Positions 6,900 to 15,632 of a stretch of DNA of 64,000 nucleotides are shown piece after piece (the stretch's first letter is position 1; every line of letters begins with the position of its first letter). Origin of the DNA: Bin125 sp026705025 (GTDB lineage: Bacteria; Chloroflexota; Dehalococcoidia; Bin125). Position numbers and translations under genes: made by a program. The notes under the pieces were generated by a model that saw only the letters and a list, made by a program, of their open reading frames with translations, ran no database searches and was not told the DNA's origin. Where the stretch lies: contig JAPPBN010000036.1 in the NCBI GenBank assembly GCA_026705025.1, positions 1 through 64,000 on the forward strand. Direction: 5' to 3'.

Positions 6900-7940
6900 A
6901 TGGCATTCGGCATCGGACTGATCGGAGCGGGCGGCAATCAAAAGCTGCGACACATCCCCGGCTTCCGCGAGATCGACGACGTCGAAGTCGTCAACGTGGT
7001 CAACCGCTCTCGAGAATCGAGCGAGCGCGTCGCGGCCGAGTGGGACATCCCCAGGGTCTCCGAGTCGGTCGAGGAACTGCTCGCCGACCCGGCGGTCGAC
7101 GCCGTCAGCATCGGCACCTGGCCGTACATGCATCTCGACTACACGAGGGCGGCGCTCGAAGCGGGCAAGCACGTCCTCTGCGAGGCGCGCATGGCCACGA
7201 ACGCGACAGAGGCTGAGGCCATGCTCGCTGTCAGCCAACAGCATCCCAACCTGGTCTCGCAACTCGTCCCCGCTCCCTTCGACTTCCGCCTGGGCAAGAC
7301 GATCAAGCGACTCTGCGAGGACGGCTCGCTGGGCAGCATTCTTGAAGTGCACCTGACGCTGCTCAACGGTTCAGGTCTGGACGATTCCGGACCGCTGCAC
7401 TGGCGTCACCGAAGCGACTACTCCGGACATAACATGATGCAGCTCGGCATCTTCAACGAGACAATCCAGCGCTGGCTCGGCGACACAACGAGAGTGACTG
7501 CGCACGCGCGTACCTTCGTCCCTTCACGAATCGACGAGGAGACCGGGGAGCGCCATCACATCGAGATTCCCGACAGCCTGGGCATCTTCGCCGACATGGC
7601 CAACGGCGCGCGCTGCACCTACCGCGTCAGCGCCGTGACTGAGGGCGCGCCGCAGCCGCCGAGCATCGACATCTACGGCTCGGAAGGCCGCCTGCACTGG
7701 CGCTTCGGCGACACCGGCGAGTGGGGCAAACACGGCGAAGACGTCGAACCGATTCAGCCGGATCCAGGAACCGCGCACGATTGGCAGGTCGAGGCCGACT
7801 TCATGAACTCGGTGCGGAACGGGGCCCCGGTCGAGTTGACCAACTTCGCCGACGGCGTCCGCTACATGCGCTTCACCGACGCAGTCTGGGAATCCTGGAA
7901 CACCGGCCAAAGCCGCGAGATTGAGCCTCTTGCAGAATAG
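6900..7940 (+). CDS. Gfo/Idh/MocA-family NAD(P)-dependent oxidoreductase
   Basis: 346 residues. N-terminal Rossmann segment IGLIGAGGNQKLRHIPGF, then VNVVNRSRESSERVAAEWDIPRV, VDAVSIGTWPYMHLDYTRAALEAGKHVLCEA (the family normally has E-K-P here; this protein has E-A-R) and a C-terminal substrate domain with GLDDSGPLHWRHRSDYSG and ADFMNSVRNGAPVELT. Members oxidise or reduce sugar-like or inositol-like substrates in the cytoplasm. The EKP catalytic lysine is replaced (CEARMA), which is notable and may change or abolish the classic chemistry. Start: ATG at 6900 preceded by GGAGG; the frame is open far upstream but that part is a shadow of the minus-strand genes. Confidence 0.85.
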   Translation: MAFGIGLIGAGGNQKLRHIPGFREIDDVEVVNVVNRSRESSERVAAEWDIPRVSESVEELLADPAVDAVSIGTWPYMHLDYTRAALEAGKHVLCEARMATNATEAEAMLAVSQQHPNLVSQLVPAPFDFRLGKTIKRLCEDGSLGSILEVHLTLLNGSGLDDSGPLHWRHRSDYSGHNMMQLGIFNETIQRWLGDTTRVTAHARTFVPSRIDEETGERHHIEIPDSLGIFADMANGARCTYRVSAVTEGAPQPPSIDIYGSEGRLHWRFGDTGEWGKHGEDVEPIQPDPGTAHDWQVEADFMNSVRNGAPVELTNFADGVRYMRFTDAVWESWNTGQSREIEPLAE

Positions 7941-8047
7941 ATTCCAGCATCGAACCGATGAAAAGGGCACAGCTTGCCATGCTCAGGCCAGGCACTTGGG
8001 CAGAGCCGAGCGTCTAAGGGCCAAACAGTGCGCATAGCGGACTGCAG

Positions 8048-11000
8048 ATGACGGTCACTCGCCCGGATCGCAGGTGGATCAACTCCGATCTACCGCTCCG
8101 ACTACGGTTAGCTGTACCAATTGCCGTAATCATCTCCACGCTGATCATTTCCGCATGTAGCCAGATCTCTGCAGCCGTTCTTGCGCCAGAACACATCGAC
8201 GCGCCATCGCTGGCGCCGGTGTCGCCGGAGGACAATGAGATCGACGGCGATTCAACCTGGAGGGAGGTGTTCAACCAGCTTGCCGCGTCCGAGCAAAGCT
8301 GTATTCGCACCAGTTTGGGCGAGGATTTTGGGTCGCTGCTCGATCAGCCGATCGTTGAACTAGACATCGCCGAGCCGCCTCCGTGGCTAGAGTCTTTCTT
8401 CGATTGCCTCCCGGAGGAGACGGTCAGTTCCGCATACTTGATCATCTGGGTCCGATACTGGCTGGATTCACTTGGCCTCGTACTGAGCGAGGATGAAGAG
8501 AGTTGCCTACGGAGTTCGGCGGTTGAAGAAAGCAAGCAGGGCTTGGTCACTTGCGTGTCGAACCTGTTCGGCGCGATCAGTGAAGTCGCCCGAGCCTCCG
8601 ACGATCATGCTAGAACGCCGTCAGATGCTACGACATTGACCGACGGGCAGGAGACCGAAGGGACACTGGACTCCGCAAGCGACGTAGATCTTTTCAAGTT
8701 CCGTGCGTCAAGAGGAGAGCACTATCGGCTCGACGTAGCTCTGGACACGCTGGAGAGGGCACTTCTAGTCCTCGTGAGCCTCGATGGCGGTATCCTGACC
8801 TCCTTCAATGTGTATGAGTACGTCGGAGAAGCAACGGAGATCTGGTTGGCCGCAAGTTCGGCTGACTACGTTGTCGGCGTGCTTGGCCCCTATTCCCACA
8901 CCGGGACGTACAGCCTGACAGTTTCCACAGTCGTAGACGACCACCCCGACGATCAGTTTGGAGCTGCGTCGGTGTCTATCGGCGCGACGGGAGAGGGGAG
9001 CGTCGATCACTATGACGACCGAGATGTGTTCGGATTTCAGGTCGAAGAAGGGTTGTTCTATCTGCTCGATGTGGGACTGGGAACGCTTGGCGACTCCCTC
9101 CTGGCGGTGGAGGACGCCGAAGGCCAACTGCAGGCACAGAACGACGACCGATACAGGGGTGAGCCCGCATCGCGCATCGTCTGGAAGGCGTCGGCCTCCG
9201 GCCTCTTCTATGCCGCAGTGAGCGGCGGCAGATCGAACATCGGCACGTACAGGCTGACCTTCTCTCAGATTGAAGACGATCACGTTGACCGCCGGCCAGG
9301 ATCCACCATGGTGACGTTGGGCGCTGTTGTGGATGGTGAGCTGAACTATGAGCGCGACGTAGACGTGTTCGCCTTCGAGGCAGAAGCAGGGGTGGTCTAC
9401 AAGATTGGCGTGGTTTCGGAGACACTGGTCAGACCGGTGTTCGGCGTGGTAGGGGCCAGCGAAGATTACCTGGCCGGCAACATCGGTCACTCGGACTATT
9501 GGACGCCAGTTATCAGATGGAAGGCTCCGACTCAGGGGATCTACTACGTCGCGTTAGCTGGTGAGAGTATCGGAAGATACACGCTAACGATCACTGCTAC
9601 CGATCTCAATGACAGCCATGCTGATACGACGTCAGATGCCATACTCGCGACCATTTCTGAGGTCGTCCAGAGCGCGGTTGAGCATGTCCACGATGAAGAC
9701 CTGTTTGGCTTCGATGCGACGGAAGGTGTGATCTACGAAGTTTCGGTCATCCCGGAAGATATGTCTGCGCTAACCCTCAGCGTGGTCAACGCCGAGAAGC
9801 GACAACTCGCCACCACGACCAACTATGCGAACGCGGGCAGCATGCAGATTCTCTGGCAAGCCCCTGAGTCAGACCGCTACTACATCGCGCTAGGAGGACC
9901 GGGCACGGGTGCTTACAGTCTGACCGTCAACGAATCTCAACTCGTGGACATGCATGGCGATACCGTCACCGATGCGAGCACCGCACATTTGGGCGAGTCC
10001 ATGTCCGGTGGGATCGATCATGTTCACGATCGTGACGTGTTTGTATTCGCAGCAACGCGAGACGTGATCTACGAGGTGGTCGTGACTCTTGGAACCTTGG
10101 AGCGCGTGGTGTTGTACGTTGAGGATGTTGACGACGAAGAGCTGGCACGCCTCGACTTCGATGATGATCCTCGAGTCGAGCGCCTCATTTGGAAGGCTGC
10201 CGCTACCGGAAACACCTACGTGATGATTGATAGTCGTTACACGGGAACATACACGTTGAAAGTTGGCAGATCACCGGTGGTTGATGATCATTCGGATACC
10301 CGAACCAAAGCTACCAGAACGCGAGCGGGCCGAGTCGCCCAGGGCATGGTGGATTATGAGGGAGATGTGGATGTGTTCGTGTTCACAGCGAAGAAAGGGG
10401 AGCTCTACGACCTTGACGTTGACCTGGGCACGTTGGAGGATGCCTTGATGACAGTGGAGGATGCCGAAGGAACCGTGCTGGAATGGAACACGGGCAACCT
10501 CTACGGGGGAGTGCCGCGGGCTTTCTGGAGAGCGCCAGCTACGGGCGAATACTTTGTTCAGGTTGCCAGCTACGGCTTTAACTCACGTCCAGGGACCTAC
10601 AGCCTGAACATCTCCCAGGTCGTGGACGATCACAGCGACGACGAAGAACTGGCGACGAAGATCATCGTCGGCGAAGGCGTACAGGGGTCGATAGATGATC
10701 CCTGGGATGGAGACTGGTTCGTCTTTGAAGGAGATGCGGACGTTGCATACAGAATCGAGACTAGTCTGGGTACTCTGCCTGGTGCATCCTTGTTCCTGAA
10801 AGCCTCGTACGACGACTGGATCGCCTCGAGCGATGATGCTCAAGGGCAGCCCCCGAGCATCGTCTTCTATGCGGCGTCTTCAGGCGAACACTATGTACGA
10901 GTGGCAAGTTCGCACCTCCCCGGTATGGGAACGTACACGCTGACCGTGAAGCATGCTGAAGTCGAGGACGACCATGCCGGTAATCTTTCCGGAGCTACAG

Positions 11001-11326
11001 AGTTGGTGTTAGGCAACGCGGTGCCTGGCGTGACGGACTATGTGCAGGATTTGGATGTCTTTGTCTTTGAGGCAGTGGCAGGTCGGCAGTACGAGATCAT
11101 CGTGTCGTTAGGCACGCTGTCCGATGTGGTCGCCACACTATACAGGGACGACGGTGCGGTGGTGGCTTGCGACTTTGCCGAAGACTCCCAGAGATGGCAA
11201 GCATCTTGGACGGCTCCGGAATCAGGCGCATACTATATCGCGCTTCGGGGTTCATTCTATCGCGTCGGCACCTACACCCTTACGGTTACGGCAGAGGTGC
11301 AAGGAGACGTTGTGTCCGTTCGGTAG
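8048..11326 (+). CDS. Large lipoprotein with eight tandem PPC-like repeats
   Basis: 1092 residues. Signal sequence with a hydrophobic stretch (about 21-36) and lipobox IISA-C37. Residues ~40-185 have four cysteines and no recognised domain. From about 186 to the end come eight tandem units of ~110 residues, each opening D-D/S/M-H-x-D, then a G...D...DVFxF core, a LGTL strand, a W-x-A-x-x-x-G-x-YYV strand and a closing GTYTLTV strand. This is the pre-peptidase C-terminal (PPC) beta-sandwich pattern, and the DDH-x-D opening could bind calcium. There is no protease domain. Likely displayed on the outer face of the membrane as an adhesive or glycan- or protein-binding fibre. Third-position GC looks lower than in neighbours. 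A strong hairpin follows the stop. Confidence 0.75.
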   Translation: MTVTRPDRRWINSDLPLRLRLAVPIAVIISTLIISACSQISAAVLAPEHIDAPSLAPVSPEDNEIDGDSTWREVFNQLAASEQSCIRTSLGEDFGSLLDQPIVELDIAEPPPWLESFFDCLPEETVSSAYLIIWVRYWLDSLGLVLSEDEESCLRSSAVEESKQGLVTCVSNLFGAISEVARASDDHARTPSDATTLTDGQETEGTLDSASDVDLFKFRASRGEHYRLDVALDTLERALLVLVSLDGGILTSFNVYEYVGEATEIWLAASSADYVVGVLGPYSHTGTYSLTVSTVVDDHPDDQFGAASVSIGATGEGSVDHYDDRDVFGFQVEEGLFYLLDVGLGTLGDSLLAVEDAEGQLQAQNDDRYRGEPASRIVWKASASGLFYAAVSGGRSNIGTYRLTFSQIEDDHVDRRPGSTMVTLGAVVDGELNYERDVDVFAFEAEAGVVYKIGVVSETLVRPVFGVVGASEDYLAGNIGHSDYWTPVIRWKAPTQGIYYVALAGESIGRYTLTITATDLNDSHADTTSDAILATISEVVQSAVEHVHDEDLFGFDATEGVIYEVSVIPEDMSALTLSVVNAEKRQLATTTNYANAGSMQILWQAPESDRYYIALGGPGTGAYSLTVNESQLVDMHGDTVTDASTAHLGESMSGGIDHVHDRDVFVFAATRDVIYEVVVTLGTLERVVLYVEDVDDEELARLDFDDDPRVERLIWKAAATGNTYVMIDSRYTGTYTLKVGRSPVVDDHSDTRTKATRTRAGRVAQGMVDYEGDVDVFVFTAKKGELYDLDVDLGTLEDALMTVEDAEGTVLEWNTGNLYGGVPRAFWRAPATGEYFVQVASYGFNSRPGTYSLNISQVVDDHSDDEELATKIIVGEGVQGSIDDPWDGDWFVFEGDADVAYRIETSLGTLPGASLFLKASYDDWIASSDDAQGQPPSIVFYAASSGEHYVRVASSHLPGMGTYTLTVKHAEVEDDHAGNLSGATELVLGNAVPGVTDYVQDLDVFVFEAVAGRQYEIIVSLGTLSDVVATLYRDDGAVVACDFAEDSQRWQASWTAPESGAYYIALRGSFYRVGTYTLTVTAEVQGDVVSVR

Positions 11327-11330
11327 TCGA

Positions 11331-11370
11331 AGCCCGCGCTAACCGGAGTATAGGAAAAGGTTGGCGGGCT
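11331..11370 (+). terminator. Hairpin after the PPC lipoprotein gene
   Basis: AGCCCGC ... GCGGGCT arms with inner AACC/GGTT pairing start five bases after the stop codon. There is no clear T-tract after it, so a Rho-independent role is likely but not certain. Confidence 0.6.
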
Positions 11371-11553
11371 CGTTGCAGCTGATTGAGGTATGCGACGAAG
11401 ACTCGGTTGAGTTTCGCGGGCTCTTCCTGACGGCTCTAGGGAGTGCGGTCGTCCATGGGGCTTCCGTGGAGATAGGAGGTCGATCCCGATGGGGGAACGG
11501 AGCGTGGCAGCAGAGGACATTTGTCCGTACCGCTCACCAATTAGGATGAGGGC

Positions 11554-12477
11554 ATGGCGCGGATTGTCTCACTGCTGCCCAGCGCGACCGAGATCGTTTG
11601 TGCGCTCGGCGCCGGTGACGATCTCGTCGGCCGCTCGCACGAGTGTGACTTCCCAGCGGAGATTCAGCATCTGCCTGTGCTCACCAGTCCCAGGTTCTTC
11701 CCCTCCTCGAGCAGCGGAGAGATCGATCGACAGGTCCGGGAGTTGGCGCTTGAGGCTCGGGCTGAGGATGCGTTGGGCGTCTACGCGATTGAGATGGACC
11801 TGCTGCAGCAGCTCGGGCCGACCCACATCGTGACTCAGACTCAGTGCGAAGTCTGCGCCGTCAGCCTGCGCGACGTCGAGCGTGCCGTGGAGCAGCTCAC
11901 CGGCTTCGACACCAAGCTGATTCCGCTGGCGCCGAACTCGCTCGCCGACATCTGGGACGATATCCAGCGCACCGCCGAAGCGCTCGGCCTGGGCGAGCGA
12001 GGAAGATCGCTCATTCACGTCCTGCAAGATCGGATCGATTCGGTGCCCGGCACTGCAAATGCTCCCCGCGTCGCAGTCGTCGAATGGGCGCAACCGCTCA
12101 TGACCGCCGGTCACTGGACGATGGAACTGATCGAGCGTGCAGGAGGCGTTCCAGTGATCGGCGCGCCGAAGGGTCCGTCGCTGCATTTCGACATGTCCGA
12201 TCTCGCGGAAGCGGATCCAGACTTCATCATCATCGCGCCGTGCGGTTTCGACCTCGCCAGAACGCGGGAGGACGCCCAGCTACTGAACGCTCGTGAGGAC
12301 TGGCGAGCGCTACGTGCCGTCCGAGAGGGTCGCGTCTCGCTGATCGATGGGAATCAATACGTCAATCGTCCCGGCCCAAGAGTCGTGGAGACACTCGAAA
12401 TCATCGCCGAGATCATCAATCCCGATCTCAAGGAGCATCAGCACGAGGGGTTCGGCTGGGAACGCGTTCCCTCCTGA
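11554..12477 (+). CDS. BtuF-like cobalamin-binding / ABC substrate-binding family protein without signal peptide
   Basis: 307 residues. RIVSLLPSATEIVCALGAGDDLVGRSHECDFP, PTHIVTQTQCEVCAVS and ADPDFIIIAPCGFDLART are typical of the helical-backbone metal/cobalamin receptor superfamily (BtuF, FhuD). The protein begins directly with the first strand (MARIVSLLPSA), with no signal peptide or lipobox and no adjacent permease or ATPase gene. That is the usual form of a large group annotated as cobalamin-binding proteins. Its role may be intracellular cofactor handling or as an unlinked receptor that escapes signal detection. A cobalamin-dependent methionine synthase is 5 kb downstream. Start ATG 11554 is preceded by GGATGAGG. 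The 227 bases upstream hold only the hairpin at 11331-11370; no cobalamin riboswitch box was seen. Confidence 0.75.
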   Translation: MARIVSLLPSATEIVCALGAGDDLVGRSHECDFPAEIQHLPVLTSPRFFPSSSSGEIDRQVRELALEARAEDALGVYAIEMDLLQQLGPTHIVTQTQCEVCAVSLRDVERAVEQLTGFDTKLIPLAPNSLADIWDDIQRTAEALGLGERGRSLIHVLQDRIDSVPGTANAPRVAVVEWAQPLMTAGHWTMELIERAGGVPVIGAPKGPSLHFDMSDLAEADPDFIIIAPCGFDLARTREDAQLLNAREDWRALRAVREGRVSLIDGNQYVNRPGPRVVETLEIIAEIINPDLKEHQHEGFGWERVPS

Positions 12478-12495
12478 TCCGGGTGCGCGGACGAA

Positions 12496-13449
12496 TCAGA
12501 GAGTCTTCAACCACCCGACGAGGATGCGGTTGAGCTCTTCTGGTTCTTCTTGCTGGGTCCAATGGCCGCAGTTCTCGATGTGGCCGCGGCTGAGGTTGGG
12601 GATCCAGTCTTCCATGCCTTCGGACATGGATGGGAGGAGCACGCCGTCCTTGCCGGCGGTGACCATCAGGGCTGGCTGCGTGATGTCCTGACCGTCAACG
12701 GCGGCGCCCCATTCCCAGTTGCGGCCGTGGTTGCGATACCAGTTGAGCCCGCCGCGGAACCCGGTCTGCTCGAAGGCGCTAACGAAGGTGTTGAGGTCTT
12801 CCTCGGTCAGCATGATTGAGCGCTCCGCGTCGTCGGGCAGGCCGACCAGCAGCCCGCCACGCGCTCGGACCCCAGACGTCATGCCGATCACGTCCAGCCG
12901 GTCTTCAGGCTTCGATGTACGCAGCATCAGGGTCATGGTGCGTCGCACCTTACCGCCGAGCTCGGCTTCGGCCACGCCCTCGTCCTGGAAGTACAGCTGG
13001 TAGTCGAAGCGGCCTGGATCCATCTTCATCGCGTCGAGCGGGTTGATCGGCGGTCGGCGGCCGGCGGGCGTGTTAATCCCGGCGACGGCGCTACAGCGCG
13101 TCGGGTGGTGCTGGGCCATGTTCCAGACCACCGCGCCGCCCCAGTCGTGGCCGACGAACACGGCGCTCTCTATCTCCAGCCCGTCGAGCAACGCGACCAT
13201 GTCGGCGCAGATCCGTTCCTGGGTGTATTCCTCGGCGTTGGGCGGAGCGTCGGTGCCGCCGTAGCCGCGCATGTCGGGGGCGATGGCGCGGAACCCCGCC
13301 TCCGCCACGACCGGCAACTGGTGCCGCCAGGAGTACCAGAGTTCGGGGAAGCCGTGGCAGAAGACCACAGCCGGACCTTCGCCCGCCTCGGCGACGTGCA
13401 TGTTGATGCCGGTGGAGAGGTCGATCTGGGAGTGAGTGATGTCGGTCAT
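12496..13449 (-). CDS. Alpha/beta hydrolase, epoxide-hydrolase-like
   Basis: 317 residues. HGFPELWYSWRHQ (about 32-44; the HG-x-P oxyanion motif), DMRGYGGTDAP and GHDWGG with nucleophile Asp102 place it in the epoxide hydrolase/haloalkane dehalogenase group, where the nucleophile is Asp rather than Ser. A C-terminal GHWTQQEEPEE supplies the catalytic His. Such enzymes open epoxides or release halides in the cytoplasm. The ATG at 13449 is used; the 20 residues before it are Arg/Ser-rich and lie in the divergent promoter of the M3 peptidase gene. Its 3' end converges on the cobalamin-binding gene with an 18-base gap. Confidence 0.85.
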   Translation of the reverse strand: MTDITHSQIDLSTGINMHVAEAGEGPAVVFCHGFPELWYSWRHQLPVVAEAGFRAIAPDMRGYGGTDAPPNAEEYTQERICADMVALLDGLEIESAVFVGHDWGGAVVWNMAQHHPTRCSAVAGINTPAGRRPPINPLDAMKMDPGRFDYQLYFQDEGVAEAELGGKVRRTMTLMLRTSKPEDRLDVIGMTSGVRARGGLLVGLPDDAERSIMLTEEDLNTFVSAFEQTGFRGGLNWYRNHGRNWEWGAAVDGQDITQPALMVTAGKDGVLLPSMSEGMEDWIPNLSRGHIENCGHWTQQEEPEELNRILVGWLKTL

Positions 13450-13558
13450 GTGCCGCCCTTGTGATTGAATGCGAAGCGGCAGAGCGTTGCTCCGCGCTCG
13501 CATGATCATACGCAGAAGCGGTCACTGCGGATACCGTAGCTCCGACAGGAGAACGACG

Positions 13559-15538
13559 ATGACGATCGACACACCGAACTGGGCCTCGACCACCGCCGAC
13601 GACATCGAACGCGGGGTCGATGAAGCAATTCGCACCGTCGAACAGTTGGCGGACGAACTGGTGTCCGTACCCGACGGCCGGCGCAGCTTCGAGAACACGG
13701 TGCTGCCTCTGGACGAGATCAGCAACGTCTTCAACCAGGCCTCAGGCCGATTCGGGTTTCTGTCGCAGGTCTCCGCAAACTCGGAACTGCGCGATGTCGC
13801 TCACCGTCAGGAGGAGCGTCTGAACGTGTTTGCCGCCGGAATCGGCTTTCGCGAAGACATCGACCGCGCGCTCAAGGCCTATGCGACGAGGGCCGAGTTG
13901 GAGGCTCTCCCCGACGATGCCCGTCGACTGCTGGAGTTCGCGCTCCGCGATTATCGACGAAACGGTCTCGACCTGAACAAGGAAACACGTGACGAATTGC
14001 AGTCGTTGCAGGAGCGTCTGGTCGGTCTGGGCATTGAGTTTCGTAAGAAGATCGACGATTACCAGGATCACATCGAGGTCAGCCGCGAAGAACTCGATGG
14101 TCTGCCGGACGCGTACATCGAGCGGCTGCGCACTGTGGAAGCCGACGGCGCCGTCCGCTATCGAGTCAGTCTGGACTATCCCGAACTGCATCCGTTCCTC
14201 GACGCCGCGCACGACGGAGAGCGGCGTCGAGAGTTGTTTCACAAGAACCACAACAAGGCGGCCGACACGAACATCGACATCCTCGAAGAGGCGCTCCGCG
14301 TCCGTTCGTCGATGGCAACGCTCCTCGGCTTTGAGTCGTGGGCGGCCTACGCGCTCGAGATCAAGATGGCCAAGCAGGCTGACGCCGTGCTTGAGTTCCT
14401 GGAGGATCTGGAGTCGCAACTGCAATCAAAGCTGGCTGCTGATCTGGCGCGTCTGAGCCAGCAGCAAGAACGCCGGACTGGCGTCGCAGGTCCGATCGGA
14501 ATTTCCGACTGGCGCTACTACACCAATCAAGTGATCCAGGAGGAGTACCAGGTCGATCCATTCGAAGTTGCCGCCTACTTTCCACTCGACGCGGTGTTAG
14601 ACGGGATGTTCCGGGTCTACGAAGCGCTGGTCGGGGTCAAGTTTGTCCGTCGGCCGGACGTGGTCGCGTCCGCCTGGCACGAGGATGCGCAGCCGTTTGA
14701 CATCGTCGATCCGGCCAGCGGCGAAGCGTTGGCGCGGTTCTACATGGATCTCTACCCGCGGCCGGGAAAATTCGGACACGCGGCGGCGTTCACGCTGCGC
14801 GGCGGACGACGCCTCGGCGATGATGGATATCAGCGGCCGATCTCCGCGATCGTGGCCAACTTCACCAAGCCAACCGAATCCTCGCCCTCGCTGCTGCGGC
14901 ACACGGAGGTCGTGACGCTATTCCACGAATTCGGCCACATCCTGCACCAGACGCTGACCAGCTCGAGATACACGCGATTCAGCGGGACACGGGTCGAACG
15001 CGACTTTGTCGAGGCGCCCTCACAGATGCTCGAGCACTGGTGCTGGCAGCCCGACATGTTGAGCAGCTTCAGCCGTCACCATGAGACCGGCGATCCGCTG
15101 CCGAAATCATTGATCAGCCGGATGATCGAGGCCAAGCACACCTCCTCGGCGATTGCGACCTTGCGGCAGGTGTACTTCTCACGGCTCGATCTTGCCTACC
15201 ACTCCGAGCCGGGACGCAGCACTGACGAGATCGCGCGCGAGCTGCACCCGATCACCGGCTTTCCGTTCCCCGAGGACACGCATTTCCAGGCCGGCTTCGG
15301 ACACCTCTTCGGCTACGACGCCGGCTACTACGGATATCTCTGGTCACGGGTGTTCGGCGACGACATGTTCACCCGGTTTGAGGAGCCAGGAGCTTCCGTG
15401 TCCGCGGTCGGCGCCGAGTATCGGCAGCACATCCTCGAGCCGGGTGGCACCGCCGACGCCGACCAGCTGATCCACCGCTTCCTCGGCCGTGAACCGAACG
15501 CCGACGCATTTCTGCGTGAACTCGGTCTGGGGACGTAA
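13559..15538 (+). CDS. M3-family zinc metallopeptidase (oligopeptidase)
   Basis: 659 residues. The zinc site HEFGH is at 456-460 (FHEFGHILHQ), with the third ligand Glu expected in the following EAPSQMLEHW helix (about 486), as in thimet oligopeptidase and oligopeptidase A. LHPITGFPFPEDTHFQAGFGHLFGYDAGYYGYLWSR near the C-terminus is the substrate-binding loop of the family, and length is normal. It degrades short peptides in the cytoplasm; there is no signal peptide. The start at 13559 is chosen for the GACAGGAG ribosome site; the upstream in-frame ATGs at 13469 and 13502 lie in the divergent promoter. Confidence 0.92.
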   Translation: MTIDTPNWASTTADDIERGVDEAIRTVEQLADELVSVPDGRRSFENTVLPLDEISNVFNQASGRFGFLSQVSANSELRDVAHRQEERLNVFAAGIGFREDIDRALKAYATRAELEALPDDARRLLEFALRDYRRNGLDLNKETRDELQSLQERLVGLGIEFRKKIDDYQDHIEVSREELDGLPDAYIERLRTVEADGAVRYRVSLDYPELHPFLDAAHDGERRRELFHKNHNKAADTNIDILEEALRVRSSMATLLGFESWAAYALEIKMAKQADAVLEFLEDLESQLQSKLAADLARLSQQQERRTGVAGPIGISDWRYYTNQVIQEEYQVDPFEVAAYFPLDAVLDGMFRVYEALVGVKFVRRPDVVASAWHEDAQPFDIVDPASGEALARFYMDLYPRPGKFGHAAAFTLRGGRRLGDDGYQRPISAIVANFTKPTESSPSLLRHTEVVTLFHEFGHILHQTLTSSRYTRFSGTRVERDFVEAPSQMLEHWCWQPDMLSSFSRHHETGDPLPKSLISRMIEAKHTSSAIATLRQVYFSRLDLAYHSEPGRSTDEIARELHPITGFPFPEDTHFQAGFGHLFGYDAGYYGYLWSRVFGDDMFTRFEEPGASVSAVGAEYRQHILEPGGTADADQLIHRFLGREPNADAFLRELGLGT

Positions 15539-15632
15539 CTGAACTCCAGCTGGTACCGCAATTCGCGCATGGACGCAGCAGGTACACTGCCGACGGTAGC
15601 GCGACGCAGATGCTTCGGCGAGGAGAATGAAC

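Noticed and set aside
11327..11553. Cobalamin riboswitch upstream of the cobalamin-binding gene
   Set aside because: The conserved GCCACTG box and the multi-stem layout are not visible; the only structure is the hairpin at 11331-11370.
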